Below are positions 1 through 8,712 of a stretch of DNA of 64,000 bases, one piece after another. Source of the DNA: an uncultured Clostridia bacterium (lineage in GTDB: Bacteria > Bacillota > Clostridia > Oscillospirales > CAG-272); NCBI GenBank assembly GCA_944381075.1, contig CALWJT010000016.1, positions 1 through 64,000 on the forward strand. The letters are read 5' to 3'. The translations under genes and the position numbers were made by a program. The notes beneath the pieces are model-generated. The model made no database searches, was not told the DNA's origin, and saw only the letters and a program-made list of their open reading frames with translations. How positions within the stretch are numbered: position 1 is the stretch's first letter; the number at the start of each line of letters is the position of its first letter.

Positions 1-349
1 CTTCCAACTCCTTTAGGGTAATCGGCTTATTCCGGAAATACGGCTCGATGGTCTGCTTCACCATGCTCTCATAGGAGCCGAAGGTGGTGGGCTTCACCCT
101 GACCTTGACGATTTCCAACCAGCCCAGCAGATAATCGGCGAACAGCATATTGGAGCAAAGCTCGCCGATTTCTGCGGGCGGCTCAAAGGCGCTGCGGATT
201 TTTACAAGCTCCGCTGCGGATTTTCGCTTGTTTCCCTTTTCGGGAAGTCCGGTGGATATGTACTTGACGTGCCGTTTGTTTTTGCTGTCGTAGAAGCTCA
301 GCACGGCGTAGTAGTATCCCTTTTTAACCTGTAAATGTCCTGATACCAT
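1..349 (-). CDS. Tyrosine recombinase (integrase), N-terminal part
   Basis: The reading frame runs off the left edge of the window, so only the first 116 or so residues are visible. They match the start of Tn916/Tn1549-type integrases: a short basic beta-rich arm-binding segment (VKKGYYYAVLSFYD, then KRHVKYISTGLPEKGNKRK), followed by the SAM-like core-binding domain (FADYLLGWLEIVK, TTFGSYESMVKQTIEPYF). The catalytic R-H-R-Y domain would lie outside the window. The ATG at 347-349 is preceded by AAGGAAG at good spacing. It lies next to ParB-, MobC- and excisionase-like genes on the same strand, which fits an integrative element whose end is just left of the window. Family assignment is firm; completeness cannot be judged. 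Confidence 0.85.
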   Translation of the reverse strand, partial: MVSGHLQVKKGYYYAVLSFYDSKNKRHVKYISTGLPEKGNKRKSAAELVKIRSAFEPPAEIGELCSNMLFADYLLGWLEIVKVRVKPTTFGSYESMVKQTIEPYFRNKPITLKELE

Positions 350-559
350 ATTTGTTTTACTTCCTTTTGATATTGTGATGTTTTGCTGTTTCCGCCTTGC
401 CGGAATTGCGATGCTGCATCGCAAAAGCAAAACTCACGCAGAAAGCAACGCTTTCTGCTATACACAGGACAGTCCGGCACCGACAAGGCCATTGTACCCT
501 GCCGGTGCCGTTCTTTCCATGGTGCGAAGGTCGTGCTCCGCACACATTTTCGGTTCGAA

Positions 560-1483
560 TCAGCGGCTGTCTCTGTCCCGTTCCCGTCGGCGCTGCCATT
601 GCTCCAACAGCTTGATGACCGTATCGCAGACTTGCTTGTCCGTATAACTCTTCTGGAAATATTTGCGGATGTCCTCACGCTTGAATTTGTACTGCTCCTG
701 CTGGTTGGGCTTTTGCTCGGCGAGGATGTCGTAGATCGTCTGGTCTTGCAGTACTCCAGCCTGCGAAAGCTTTTTTAAGCGAATTGCCTGTGCGTGGGAG
801 GGCGTGCAGTCGTTGAGCTCCATAGCGTCGAGCAGCACCTGCTGTTCAGCCTTGTCCAAGTACGAAATTTCCACGGCGGGATTGAAAGCGATTTTGTTTT
901 CGTCTACCATTTCTAATAGTTCGGGGATTAAGTAGGTTAAACGGATATAGCGTTGTATTTGACGCTCGCTGTCATCGCTTTCTTTGCTCACTTGTGTTAC
1001 GCTCAACAGCTTCTCGCCAACTTGGCGAGAAGTAATACCCTGATGTTTGATTGCGTCCAGCCTCATCTTGTAGGCAAACGCCTTTTCACTGGGTAAAATA
1101 TGTTCCCGTTGCAGGTTGGCGTCCACCATTGTGATGACTGCTTCATCGTCGCTCATCTCCCGGACGATAACGGGCATGGTCTCCAGTTCCAGCACCTGAC
1201 ACGCCGCCAGCCGCCTGTGCCCGGAAATCAATTCGTACCCGCCCTCCGGCAAAGGACGAGCGAGCGCCGGTGTGAGCGTCCCGAACTTTTGGATGCTCTC
1301 GATCAAGCGTTTCATCTCATCATCATTTTGGATTTTGAATGGGTGGTCCTTGAATGGGTGGAGTTCATAAAGCGGAATTTCTTTCACCCGTTCCAATTTT
1401 GCGTCGTCCCGTTCCTCCTGCGAGGAGAATAACTCGTCCAGCGAATTCATTGGTAAAGTAAAATCAGATTTTCGTTTTGTCAT
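560..1483 (-). CDS. ParB/Spo0J-family nuclease-like DNA-binding protein
   Basis: The 307-residue protein carries a ParB N-terminal domain with the GHRRLAACQ box (the GxRR motif that binds CTP in true ParB proteins). A central helical DNA-binding region (VGEKLLSVTQVSKES...) and a basic C-terminus (QWQRRRERDRDSR) follow. An upstream in-frame ATG exists 24 bases earlier, but AAAGGAG sits just before the ATG at 1481-1483 (MTKRKSDF), so I chose that start. It is transcribed with the MobC-like gene directly upstream (15 bases apart). Such ParB-like proteins are standard in Clostridia conjugative and mobilizable elements, where they help stabilise the excised circle. No ParA partner is visible. Confidence 0.85.
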   Translation of the reverse strand: MTKRKSDFTLPMNSLDELFSSQEERDDAKLERVKEIPLYELHPFKDHPFKIQNDDEMKRLIESIQKFGTLTPALARPLPEGGYELISGHRRLAACQVLELETMPVIVREMSDDEAVITMVDANLQREHILPSEKAFAYKMRLDAIKHQGITSRQVGEKLLSVTQVSKESDDSERQIQRYIRLTYLIPELLEMVDENKIAFNPAVEISYLDKAEQQVLLDAMELNDCTPSHAQAIRLKKLSQAGVLQDQTIYDILAEQKPNQQEQYKFKREDIRKYFQKSYTDKQVCDTVIKLLEQWQRRRERDRDSR

Positions 1484-1497
1484 TGTGTTTATCTCCT

Positions 1498-1836
1498 TTA
1501 TTGCCATTTCAGATTGCTTTCGCCGGGGCGGAGAAACACCGCTTCAATGTCCGCCTGAAATTTGTGCCAGCGCAGCGCTTCCGCTTTCAGCATCGGCGCA
1601 TCGATAAAGCCGAGTGTGTTCGCTTTCACTGCAAGCTGGTTGATGTTGCTGCCGATGGCGGAAAGCTGGCACATTGCTTCATAAAATCTTGCGTCCGGCT
1701 TTTCCTTCGGCTCGTAGCCATGCAGCAGAATGCGGATCACGGCTGTCTCCGTAATTCCACAAAGCTTTGCCTTGCGTTTTGATTCTCCGGCGTCCTGCGG
1801 GGAAAGCCAGAACTGTTTTTTAATTCTTCGTTGCAT
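1498..1836 (-). CDS. MobC-like relaxosome accessory protein
   Basis: The 112-residue basic protein starts MQRRIKKQFWLSPQDA and contains the ribbon-helix-helix-like region typical of MobC proteins (RKAKLCGITETAVIRILLHGY). The conserved 'LSAIGSNINQLAVKANTLG' stretch seen in many MobC proteins is present. MobC helps the relaxase nick oriT during mobilization. In the related elements I know, the relaxase gene follows; here it does not, and the next gene is ParB-like, so the mobilization module looks trimmed. The start at 1834-1836 has only a weak ribosome site (AAAGTAAG); longer in-frame starts lack one too. Confidence 0.8.
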   Translation of the reverse strand: MQRRIKKQFWLSPQDAGESKRKAKLCGITETAVIRILLHGYEPKEKPDARFYEAMCQLSAIGSNINQLAVKANTLGFIDAPMLKAEALRWHKFQADIEAVFLRPGESNLKWQ

Positions 1837-1948
1837 TATGTTCTTACTTTCATTGAGGGGTATTAGGGGTGCGGGTCTCCGGCGGAGACCTCTGCGCAAA
1901 GCGCAGAAGCACCGACCGAGGCGGCAGCCGAGACCGCCCTAACGAGAT

Positions 1949-2386
1949 TCACCGTTTTACGACTTTTGGGAGTACAAACGGTCTGCTCGCTGCGTCGTCG
2001 CAGACTTTATATCTTTCCGGGAAGTCCTCTAAAAAGTTGATGATTTCCTCCTCCAGCCCGTTCCCGATCAAGCCGCAGGTCACGGCCAAGCGGAAGCTGC
2101 GGGTGGAATCGTCCGTCAAATCGAACAGCCGGTCCTTGATTCGCTTGAGCGTATCTTCTAAACAAAGATACAACACGTCGCAGTGCATGGTCGGGATTCC
2201 CCAAACGGGAAGTCCCTGTGATACCTGCAAGCCAAGCCACAACATCAGCCAGCTTTTGCCGATTTTGGCGGCACCACTCAGAACATTTACCCCCTGCGGG
2301 ATCAGCTCATCGACAATGAACATGGTTTTACTCATCGGTGTGGACAGCAGGGTTTCTGCATCCACGGTCACTAATTTTCTTTTCAT
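1949..2386 (-). pseudogene. RepA-like AAA ATPase, internally deleted
   Basis: The N-terminal 110 residues are a RecA-like AAA_25 ATPase: Walker A SGAAKIGKSW at about residues 37-46 and Walker B VLYLCLED at about 90. This is the replicative helicase/primase-like 'RepA' of Clostridia mobile elements. Relatives run to about 300 residues or more; this one stops at 145. After FPERYK the family's expected 'VIDTLQKVR' region is missing, and a short unrelated-looking tail ends the frame. I infer an internal deletion near 2010. Unless the stub has a separate role, the gene is probably inactive. It lies between the MobC and Cys-rich VLP genes, its usual neighbours. Confidence 0.7.
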
Positions 2387-2512
2387 AACTACATCCTTTC
2401 GTTTTTGTGATTCGGACAGTTAGAGCGCTGAAATCAAGGGGTTTGATATGATTCCTTTCTGCATCCCGGTTCGGCGTCAAAAAGCCCTTGAAAATAGGGC
2501 GTTTCGGGGCCC

Positions 2513-2869
2513 CTAATTGTCCGCTTTGCGCTTTCTTGCGCTCTCATTTTTCTGCCTGCGGTGCACCTTTTTGCTGCACGACGGGCAGTATTTCTGCCGA
2601 TTGGAGTTCGGCGTAAAAGCCGCTCCGCACTCGGCGCAGCGGTATGTACGCTGCTTGAAAATCTCCGCATACAGCTCCTTTTCGGCGGGTAAAACCGCAT
2701 TCCGGAAATACCAGCACAGCAGCGAATAGGAGATGGTCTGCGGACAAACACAGGGCTCGCCATCATCCAGCAGCAGGCAGTTTCCGTCATCATAATTGGC
2801 GCAGAGCCTTTTTATCAGGCGGTTGCACCGCCTGCGCTGGGACGGCGTGAGCTCGATTCGCTCAGGCAC
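2513..2869 (-). CDS. Cysteine-rich VLP-domain protein of integrative elements
   Basis: The 118-residue protein has an N-terminal helix (LTPSQRRRCNRLIKRLCANYDDGNC) and the Cys_rich_VLP signature (GEPCVCPQTISYSLLCWYFRNAVLP). A C-terminal zinc-ribbon follows (CAECGAAFTPNSNRQKYCPSC) and then a lysine/arginine-rich tail. Such proteins are near-universal companions of Tn1549-type transfer genes; their biochemical role is unknown, though metal binding and nucleic-acid contact are likely. Its start overlaps the end of the upstream excisionase-like gene by 8 bases, so the two are co-translated. Confidence 0.8.
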   Translation of the reverse strand: MPERIELTPSQRRRCNRLIKRLCANYDDGNCLLLDDGEPCVCPQTISYSLLCWYFRNAVLPAEKELYAEIFKQRTYRCAECGAAFTPNSNRQKYCPSCSKKVHRRQKNESARKRKADN

Positions 2870-3095
2870 TGGATTTCACCTCCTTTTTCTCTTCAGTCAC
2901 GAAGTTAATCACGCTGACTTTCGGGATTTTGAAACTGTTGCCGATTTTAATTGCCTGCAATTCACCATCGCTGATGAGATCGTAGGCAAGCGCACGGCTG
3001 ATGCCCAGCATTTCCCGAAGCTGCCGGACGGTCACGATGTCCGGATATTCCGGAAACATCATCTGATAAAGCTCTTTGAGCTCTGATTTTTTCAT
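2862..3095 (-). CDS. Small HTH (excisionase-family) DNA-binding protein
   Basis: The 77-residue protein has a MerR/excisionase-like winged helix: TVRQLREMLGISRALAYDLI is the helix-turn-helix and GNSFKIPKVSVINFV the wing. Such proteins either act as directionality factors for the integrase or regulate the element's genes. I chose the ATG at 3093-3095 (MKKSELKEL) because AAGGGG lies about 10 bases upstream; the ATG nine bases earlier would be too close to it. It is the first gene of the leftward block, and a 10-bp inverted repeat lies upstream at 3128-3165. Confidence 0.75.
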   Translation of the reverse strand: MKKSELKELYQMMFPEYPDIVTVRQLREMLGISRALAYDLISDGELQAIKIGNSFKIPKVSVINFVTEEKKEVKSSA

Positions 3096-3127
3096 AGCTT
3101 CCATTCCCCTTTACAGCTCTATAAAAT

Positions 3128-3165
3128 CGGATACCGGTTGAGGAATCCTGCGCTGCCGGTATCCG
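3128..3165. repeat. 10-bp perfect inverted repeat upstream of the excisionase-like gene
   Basis: CGGATACCGG (3128-3137) and CCGGTATCCG (3156-3165) form a perfect stem with an 18-base loop. It lies about 30 bases upstream of the start at 3095, so it could be an mRNA-leader hairpin or a protein-binding site. No U-run follows on either side, so it is not an obvious terminator. Confidence 0.45.
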
Positions 3166-3331
3166 CCGCCGTTGCACCCTAAGATTCCTACAGGCACTCC
3201 CGCTTGTCGGCGGGCGCTGTGCAGTCCCAAGCTGTCGTTTTTTCAGCTCAGGCGCTCGTTTGCCTTTCGGCAAAGTCATGGCGGTTTGTATCCTTCGGAC
3301 GGTCATTCAGTTTTCAGCTGCTGTGAAAGAG

Positions 3332-3679
3332 CCCTTCACTTATTCCCACTGCGAAGCGGCAAGTGGCAAGTCTAAACGGGAAAAATATTTGAGAATTTGA
3401 AAAACCCCTTCACTTATTCCCACTGGAAGCATCCAAATGCACACCCTAAATCTCAAAAGATTTTTTATCTCTTCACTTATTTGGAATTGAAGTGCCAAAA
3501 CGCACCCTGTTTTTACAAAAATTTTGAAAAATATTTTTCGATTGAGGGCCTTGATTCTGCTTGCTCAAAAAGTCCCTTCACTTGTTCCCACTGAGAGCGG
3601 CCAATTGCTCCCCCTAAATCTTAAAAAATTTTTTGAAAAGGCTGTTTGTCTCAAAAAGCCCCCATCCATTCCCACTTGG
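3332..3679. repeat. Degenerate repeat array (about 20-bp core, iteron-like)
   Basis: A core close to CCCTTCACTTATTCCCACTG recurs at 3332-3351, 3406-3425, 3574-3593 (one change) and, more weakly, around 3471-3490 and 3662-3679. The flanks are also related: after each core comes a short purine-rich piece, then a CCAA-N-CC-CCCTAAAT-type segment, then an A/T-rich run. The spacing is 70-100 bp. The stretch has no convincing gene and lies between the leftward transfer genes and the rightward defence operon. Iterons of an element replication origin or an oriT region are both possible; spacing and divergence argue against CRISPR. Confidence 0.5.
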
Positions 3680-3867
3680 AAAGGGCATTTGAGGATAGTA
3701 ATCCCGAAAAAAGGCAAAAAAATTTGCCCGCCGGGAGTGGCGGACAGGGATATAGCTGTAAAGGAGATACCGGCAAAGCAAAGAAGCTGTTCCGATTGGA
3801 GCCGCTTCTTTTTTCGGGGCAGGCATCCAAATAAACCGTTTTATTCCTTATAAATCGGCAAAAAACA

Positions 3868-3896
3868 TTGATTTTCTTCTCGGCTTGCTGTATAAT
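3868..3896 (+). promoter_or_regulatory. Sigma-A promoter for the HTH/restriction operon
   Basis: TTGATT (3868-3873), a 17-base spacer and a perfect TATAAT (3891-3896) lie about 40 bases upstream of the HTH gene at 3938. No other start signal this good occurs between the repeats and hsdS, so it may drive the whole defence block. Confidence 0.7.
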
Positions 3897-3937
3897 TATG
3901 CTGTGTTTTTATATCTACCCGAAAGTGAGGGCGAAAA

Positions 3938-4126
3938 ATGGATTTGAATGTGGAACGCTGGTACTCCATGAAAGAAATCTGCGAATACCTCGGCGTCAGC
4001 CGGGACACGGTACTCACATGGATTGAAAAAAGAGAAATGCCCGCCACGAAAACTGGCAGGCTGTGGAAATTCAAAATCAGCGAAGTGGACGCTTGGATGA
4101 AATCCGGCGTGGGTGCGGAAAAGTAA
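3938..4126 (+). CDS. Excisionase-family HTH protein
   Basis: The 62-residue protein is a minimal MerR-like winged helix: YSMKEICEYLGVSRDTVLTWIEK, then the wing KTGRLWKFKISEVDAWM. Proteins of this type commonly head type I restriction loci in gut Clostridia and may regulate them. The promoter at 3868-3896 is just upstream. The following gene begins 11 bases after its stop. Confidence 0.75.
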   Translation: MDLNVERWYSMKEICEYLGVSRDTVLTWIEKREMPATKTGRLWKFKISEVDAWMKSGVGAEK

Positions 4127-4137
4127 CGAGGCGCAAT

Positions 4138-4344
4138 ATGGACGAAAAGAGACTGAAAGCCTTTGAAGATATGCTCGCCGCTATTCTTAAGCAGTATGAC
4201 GATACGACGGAAAAGATGGCAAAGCTCAAAGCCGAGGGCAAGGAGAAAACCGTTACCTACCGCCAGCTTTTTGCGAGTAAGCTGCAACTTCAGGCGATGT
4301 TGTCCTATTATCGGACTTACGGGCTTTTAGAGAATGATGGATAA
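4138..4344 (+). CDS. Conserved small protein of unknown function
   Basis: The 68-residue charged protein is mostly helical (MDEKRLKAFEDMLAAILKQYDDTTEKMAKLKAEGKEKTV is a likely coiled coil, quoted here in part by key residues: the run is rich in K, E and L). The end is LQLQAMLSYYRTYGLLEND. I chose the ATG at 4138 because it follows the HTH stop closely with an AGG upstream; an earlier frame start would sit inside the HTH gene. I do not recognise a named family, but its position between an HTH protein and restriction genes suggests a structural or regulatory role in that module. Confidence 0.55.
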   Translation: MDEKRLKAFEDMLAAILKQYDDTTEKMAKLKAEGKEKTVTYRQLFASKLQLQAMLSYYRTYGLLENDG

Positions 4345-4347
4345 CAA

Positions 4348-4509
4348 ATGATGATAAAACGCAGCCCAATTAAGGATATTGAAATCAAGCATCTGTTGAA
4401 CAACTCCTTGACCAATGACATTAGTAGAAGTGAAGTCTACATGGAAGGCATCGACCATAGCTACGATTACAAGGGTTATACTACCTTTAAGACGGAGGAA
4501 CTATCATGA
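4348..4509 (+). CDS. Short ORF preceding the Mrr-like gene
   Basis: A 53-codon frame starts with a double ATG at 4348 and ends with TGA at 4507-4509, overlapping the ATG of the Mrr-like gene (4506) by four bases. It contains IKDIEIKHLLNNSLTND and SYDYKGYTTFKTEEL. No strong ribosome site is visible and I recognise no family. It could be a translationally coupling leader, or the remnant of a gene lost by deletion. Confidence 0.35.
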   Translation: MMIKRSPIKDIEIKHLLNNSLTNDISRSEVYMEGIDHSYDYKGYTTFKTEELS

Positions 4510-5411
4510 ATTTAATGGAATTATCATCAGACGGTAAAGTTGCATATTTGATTAAGCCTATCTTGAAAGTATTGCAAGAAGCCGGCGGTCAATTAGAACG
4601 TTCTGAAATCAAAGAGCGGATTGCTGATTTAGATGATCAAATAGCAGAATTTTCCGAAATTGTTAAAAAGTCAAAGAAAACGGGTAATCCATATAAGGAG
4701 TTTAATTACAAGTTTAACTTTGCCATTAAAGATTTGCTGTTTAACAATTGATTGACATATACTAACTCTTCTCCAATCACTTTGACGGAAAAGGGATTAT
4801 ATCTTGAGTTAGATACCCTTGATGTTCAAAAAGATATAATTGAACCCTCAAAAAAGCATTGGGACGAACTGAGTAATAACAATAAGAAAAATAAAATTGC
4901 TGATGTTAGCGACAACGAAGAAGAAACACAGGCAGAAGAAAAGATCAAAGATGATTTCAAAGAAACATTGCTTGCATCAATAGCTAGAATGAGTCCAAAA
5001 AAATTTGAAGCTTTTTCAAGAGCGTTGCTGAACCGTATGGGGGTTGAATTTACCGAAAAAGGTGCCCAGATTAGCAACGACGGTGGAATTGACGGATATG
5101 GCTATCACATAGACGCAAATGATTTCAGGACAACACGAGTAGTTATACAATGCAAACGATATAATGTTTCACCTGTTACAGAACCTGAAATCAATCAGTT
5201 CTTAGGTGCTATGAATAAAAATCAAGCGGATTATGGTGTGTTCATTACCAACGGTAGATTTACAAATTCAGCCAGAGTGGCTGCGAGAGAAGGTTCGCCA
5301 ATTACGTTGATCGACGGCAATGATTTGGTTAAATTGGTCATAAAGTATGAGCTGTATATTACACCCGTTAAAACTTATGTGTTAGACGAATTTTATTTTT
5401 CAGAGGAATAA
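4506..5411 (+). pseudogene. mrr: Mrr-type restriction endonuclease with in-frame stop
   Basis: Two open stretches lie in the same frame and are separated only by one TGA at 4749-4751. The first 81 residues form the N-terminal winged helix of Mrr proteins (LIKPILKVLQEAGGQLERSE ... FNFAIKDLL). Directly after the stop the same domain continues with SSPITLTEKGLYLE. The Mrr_cat endonuclease domain follows: MSPKKFEAFSRALLNRMG, then the catalytic D-QxK arrangement (GGIDGYGY ... VVIQCKRY) and NQADYGVFITNGRFT. Mrr enzymes cut modified DNA. The start at 4506 has GGAGGA at ideal spacing. The stop falls inside the DNA-binding domain, so I call it a nonsense-mutated gene; a sequencing error or readthrough remain possible. 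Confidence 0.75.
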
Positions 5412-5475
5412 ACGAACATATCGCTATTCACTCTGATAATGGTAAAATTCAAAATTAAGAGTGAGGAGGATAGCA

Positions 5476-8400
5476 ATGAAATCCAACTTTGAATTTCTAA
5501 ATAGATATTGGCCTGTGCTGTCACAATTAGGCGCGAATGCAGAAAACTATCTGTATTCTGATTCCAATGCGTGTATCTATAAACTAGGTATGTTTGCCGA
5601 GCGCCTGGTTCAGGAAATTCTGGTATTTGAACATATGGACGAACCCAAGACAGATAATACACACGCTAATCGCATTCGTTTGCTGAAGCGTGCCGGCCTT
5701 CTTCCTCACGAGATTGATAATACACTATATGTTCTCCGTAAAACCCGCAATTCCGCAGTGCATGCAGGAACAGATTCCGTAGATGAAGCAAAAACGCTTC
5801 TTTCCATGACATACAATTTAGCGGTTTGGTTTATGGAGACATACGGCGACTGGGGATTCCTTGCCGAAGATTTTATTATGCCCGAAGAAGTACAGCAGGC
5901 AGACTTAAAATTAGTCATAGAAGATCAGGAGAAAAAGATTGCCGAACTGTCAAAAAAACTTGCAGAAGTAACAACGGCGGTTTCGGGCACAACGCAGAAA
6001 GAACGTGCAAAACGGGCTGAAACGGTTTCTTTTATGATACAGTGGAATGAAGCGCAGACCCGCCGTTTGATCGACGAGCAGCTTCGCAAAGCAGGATGGG
6101 AAGCCGATACCACAAACCTGCGTTACAGCAAAGGTACCCGCCCAGCAAAAGGCAGAAATATCGCTATCAGCGAATGGCCTACCAATTCTGCTTTTTATAA
6201 AAACGGATATGCAGACTATGCCTTCTTCATTGGGGAAAAACTCGTCGCTTTAATGGATGCGAAAAAGGCTTCGGAAGATGTTGCTTCTACCATTGATGTG
6301 CAGGTAAAAGATTATGCAAAGCATATTAAAGAGGAACACGCAAGATATGTTATCGGTTCGTGGGGCGATTATCAGGTGCCTTTCCTGTTTGCTTCAAACG
6401 GCAGAGCATTTCTGGAGCAGCTGCGAACAAAATCCGGCATATGGTTTTTAGACGCAAGAAAAACATCCAACCAGTCCTATCCAATCCGAAATTGGTTCAG
6501 TCCCAGCGATCTGGAAGAAAAATTAAGTCAGGATATTGACAAAGCCAATGAAAACTTATCTAACTATAACGATTCGTTTATGGAAGACCCTACCGGTCTG
6601 AATCTTCGTGACTATCAGATGAAAGCGGTCAACAAGGCGACCGAAGCAATCATGAACGGAAGCCGTACGGCACTGCTTGCAATGGCAACCGGTACCGGTA
6701 AAACACGAATCGTGCTTGGTCTGATTTATAAAATGTTGGAATCCAAACGCTTCCAGAGAATTCTGTTTCTGGTTGACCGCATAGCGCTCGGCGAACAGGC
6801 AATGGACACTTTTAAGGATGTCAAACTAAAAGATTTAATGACATTAAATGAAATCTATGAAATTAAAGACATTGAGGATAATGAGATCAATCTGGAAACT
6901 AAAGTTAGCGTTTCTACTGTTCAGGGATTATTAAAGCGCACCATTCTGTCCGAAACGCCGGATTTAATGCCCGGAGCATTCGATTTGATTATTGTAGACG
7001 AAGCGCATAGAGGATATATTCTGGACAAAGAAATGACCGAAGAAGAAATTCTCTATGATAATCAAGATGACTATATGAGTAAATATAAACAGGTCATCGA
7101 ATATTTTGACGCAGTAAAAATTGCTCTCACGGCTACCCCTGCTCTGCACACCACTGAAATTTTCGGTGAGCCGATTTTTACATACAGCTACCGGGAAGCC
7201 GTGATCGACGGTTGGCTGGTCGATCACGACCCGCCTTATATCATCAATACAGATTTTATTGAAAACAAAGCGAAATTCAAAAAGGGGGAAACGCTTGCTC
7301 AGTATGATCCCAACACACATGAGCTGATAAATGGGACAGTATTACAGGACGAATTGGATTTTGATGTTTCGGAGTTCAATAAAAAAATCGTCCTTCCCGA
7401 CCATACCCGTAAGGTTTTAGAGGAAATATCCAATTACATAAACCCCGAAAGCGGCGAAAAAACATTGATTTTTGCCGTAAACGATAACCATGCGGATTGC
7501 ATTGTAGATACGCTTCGTGATATTTATAAGCCTTATGGCATTTCCAATGAGGCGATTATGAAAATCACAGGCAAAACCGCCGGCGGCAACAAAAAGAAAA
7601 TTTTGCAGGTAATCAAACAGTTTAAAAACAACCAATATCCGAATATTGCCGTTACCGTTGATTTACTGACAACCGGCATCGACGTTCCGGCTATCTGCAA
7701 CCTTGTGTTTATGCGGAAGATTAACAGCCGTATTCTGTTTGAACAGATGCTGGGGCGTGCCACCCGCCTATGCCCTGAGATCGGCAAAACGCATTTTAAC
7801 ATTTTTGATGCGGTACGAGTGTATGAGGATTTAGACCCCACGTCCGGAATGAAATCTGTTTCCGTAAACAAAACAATGTCGGAGCTACTGGAAGATCTGT
7901 TCCGTGGCAGCGGAGAGAATAAGCAGCCGGTTAAAGATCGTATTCTTGCAAGAATTCAGCGCAAAAACAACGATCTTACACCGGAGCAAAAATATGAGGT
8001 CACGGAACGCTTGGGCGGTATAAATTTAAGAGCCTACGTCCACAAGCTGAAATCCTGCACGGAAAAAGTATTTATCGAGACCTGCAAAAAGGATAAAGAC
8101 TTTTTGCTGTGGGTGGATTCGCTCAAAGGCAGGAAAAAAGGTTATTTCTATTCTGAAAAAGAAGACACTTTGAAAGAAACTACCCGGGGCTACGGCAATA
8201 CGGAAAAGCCGGAAGATTATTTGGAAGCTTTTACGAAATTCGTAAATGAGAACAAAGATAAAATTGAAGCGATTCGAATTGCCTGCACCAAACCAAGTAG
8301 CATGACCAGAGCACAGCTCAAAGAGCTAAAACTCGCTTTGGATAAAGAGAATTTTACGGAAACCAGCCTGAACGAAGCCACCAGCGCCGTTACCAATGCG

Positions 8401-8712
8401 CATATTGTGGCGGATATTATCGCTCATGTTCGCAAGGCTGTGCTGAAAACGCCGCTGTTTAACCATGATGAGCGTGTTATTGCCGCTTTTGCTAAACTAA
8501 CTGCCGCACATCGTTTCAACAAAATGCAGCTTGACCTTTTGGAAAAAATCAAAACCTATATGCTGCACGAAAGTATTTTGAATACGGAAACCTTTGAAGC
8601 CCCCGCATTTAAGATGGAGGGCGGTTTTGCCCGCTTCAACAAAAAATTCGGCGGCACGCTCGCCGACATTATTCGGGAGATCAACACTTACATTTATGAA
8701 GGAGCCGCATAA
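5476..8712 (+). CDS. hsdR: Type I restriction endonuclease, R subunit (EcoEI-like)
   Basis: The 1078-residue motor/nuclease subunit of a type I restriction-modification complex translocates DNA and cuts it when the recognition site is unmethylated. An N-terminal DUF4145-like helical region (about 1-110) is followed by the HsdR_N nuclease region (about 190-330, YADYAFFIGEKLVALMDAKK holds the D...E/D-x-K nuclease residues). The superfamily 2 helicase follows, with Walker A ATGTGKT near residue 403 and DEAH near 507, a helicase C domain (LTTGIDVPAICNLVFMRKI, then LGRATRL) and an EcoEI-type C-terminus. The start at 5476 follows GAGGAGGA. hsdM overlaps its stop by one base, so translation is coupled. 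Confidence 0.95.
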   Translation: MKSNFEFLNRYWPVLSQLGANAENYLYSDSNACIYKLGMFAERLVQEILVFEHMDEPKTDNTHANRIRLLKRAGLLPHEIDNTLYVLRKTRNSAVHAGTDSVDEAKTLLSMTYNLAVWFMETYGDWGFLAEDFIMPEEVQQADLKLVIEDQEKKIAELSKKLAEVTTAVSGTTQKERAKRAETVSFMIQWNEAQTRRLIDEQLRKAGWEADTTNLRYSKGTRPAKGRNIAISEWPTNSAFYKNGYADYAFFIGEKLVALMDAKKASEDVASTIDVQVKDYAKHIKEEHARYVIGSWGDYQVPFLFASNGRAFLEQLRTKSGIWFLDARKTSNQSYPIRNWFSPSDLEEKLSQDIDKANENLSNYNDSFMEDPTGLNLRDYQMKAVNKATEAIMNGSRTALLAMATGTGKTRIVLGLIYKMLESKRFQRILFLVDRIALGEQAMDTFKDVKLKDLMTLNEIYEIKDIEDNEINLETKVSVSTVQGLLKRTILSETPDLMPGAFDLIIVDEAHRGYILDKEMTEEEILYDNQDDYMSKYKQVIEYFDAVKIALTATPALHTTEIFGEPIFTYSYREAVIDGWLVDHDPPYIINTDFIENKAKFKKGETLAQYDPNTHELINGTVLQDELDFDVSEFNKKIVLPDHTRKVLEEISNYINPESGEKTLIFAVNDNHADCIVDTLRDIYKPYGISNEAIMKITGKTAGGNKKKILQVIKQFKNNQYPNIAVTVDLLTTGIDVPAICNLVFMRKINSRILFEQMLGRATRLCPEIGKTHFNIFDAVRVYEDLDPTSGMKSVSVNKTMSELLEDLFRGSGENKQPVKDRILARIQRKNNDLTPEQKYEVTERLGGINLRAYVHKLKSCTEKVFIETCKKDKDFLLWVDSLKGRKKGYFYSEKEDTLKETTRGYGNTEKPEDYLEAFTKFVNENKDKIEAIRIACTKPSSMTRAQLKELKLALDKENFTETSLNEATSAVTNAHIVADIIAHVRKAVLKTPLFNHDERVIAAFAKLTAAHRFNKMQLDLLEKIKTYMLHESILNTETFEAPAFKMEGGFARFNKKFGGTLADIIREINTYIYEGAA

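Noticed and set aside
3332-3679. Possible CRISPR array
   Set aside because: Repeats are degenerate, spacing is uneven (70-100 bp), flanks are themselves repeated and no cas gene is present.
4749-4751. TGA in mrr as a selenocysteine or programmed readthrough codon
   Set aside because: No SECIS-like hairpin is evident right after the codon, the site is not a catalytic position and the family has no selenoproteins that I know.
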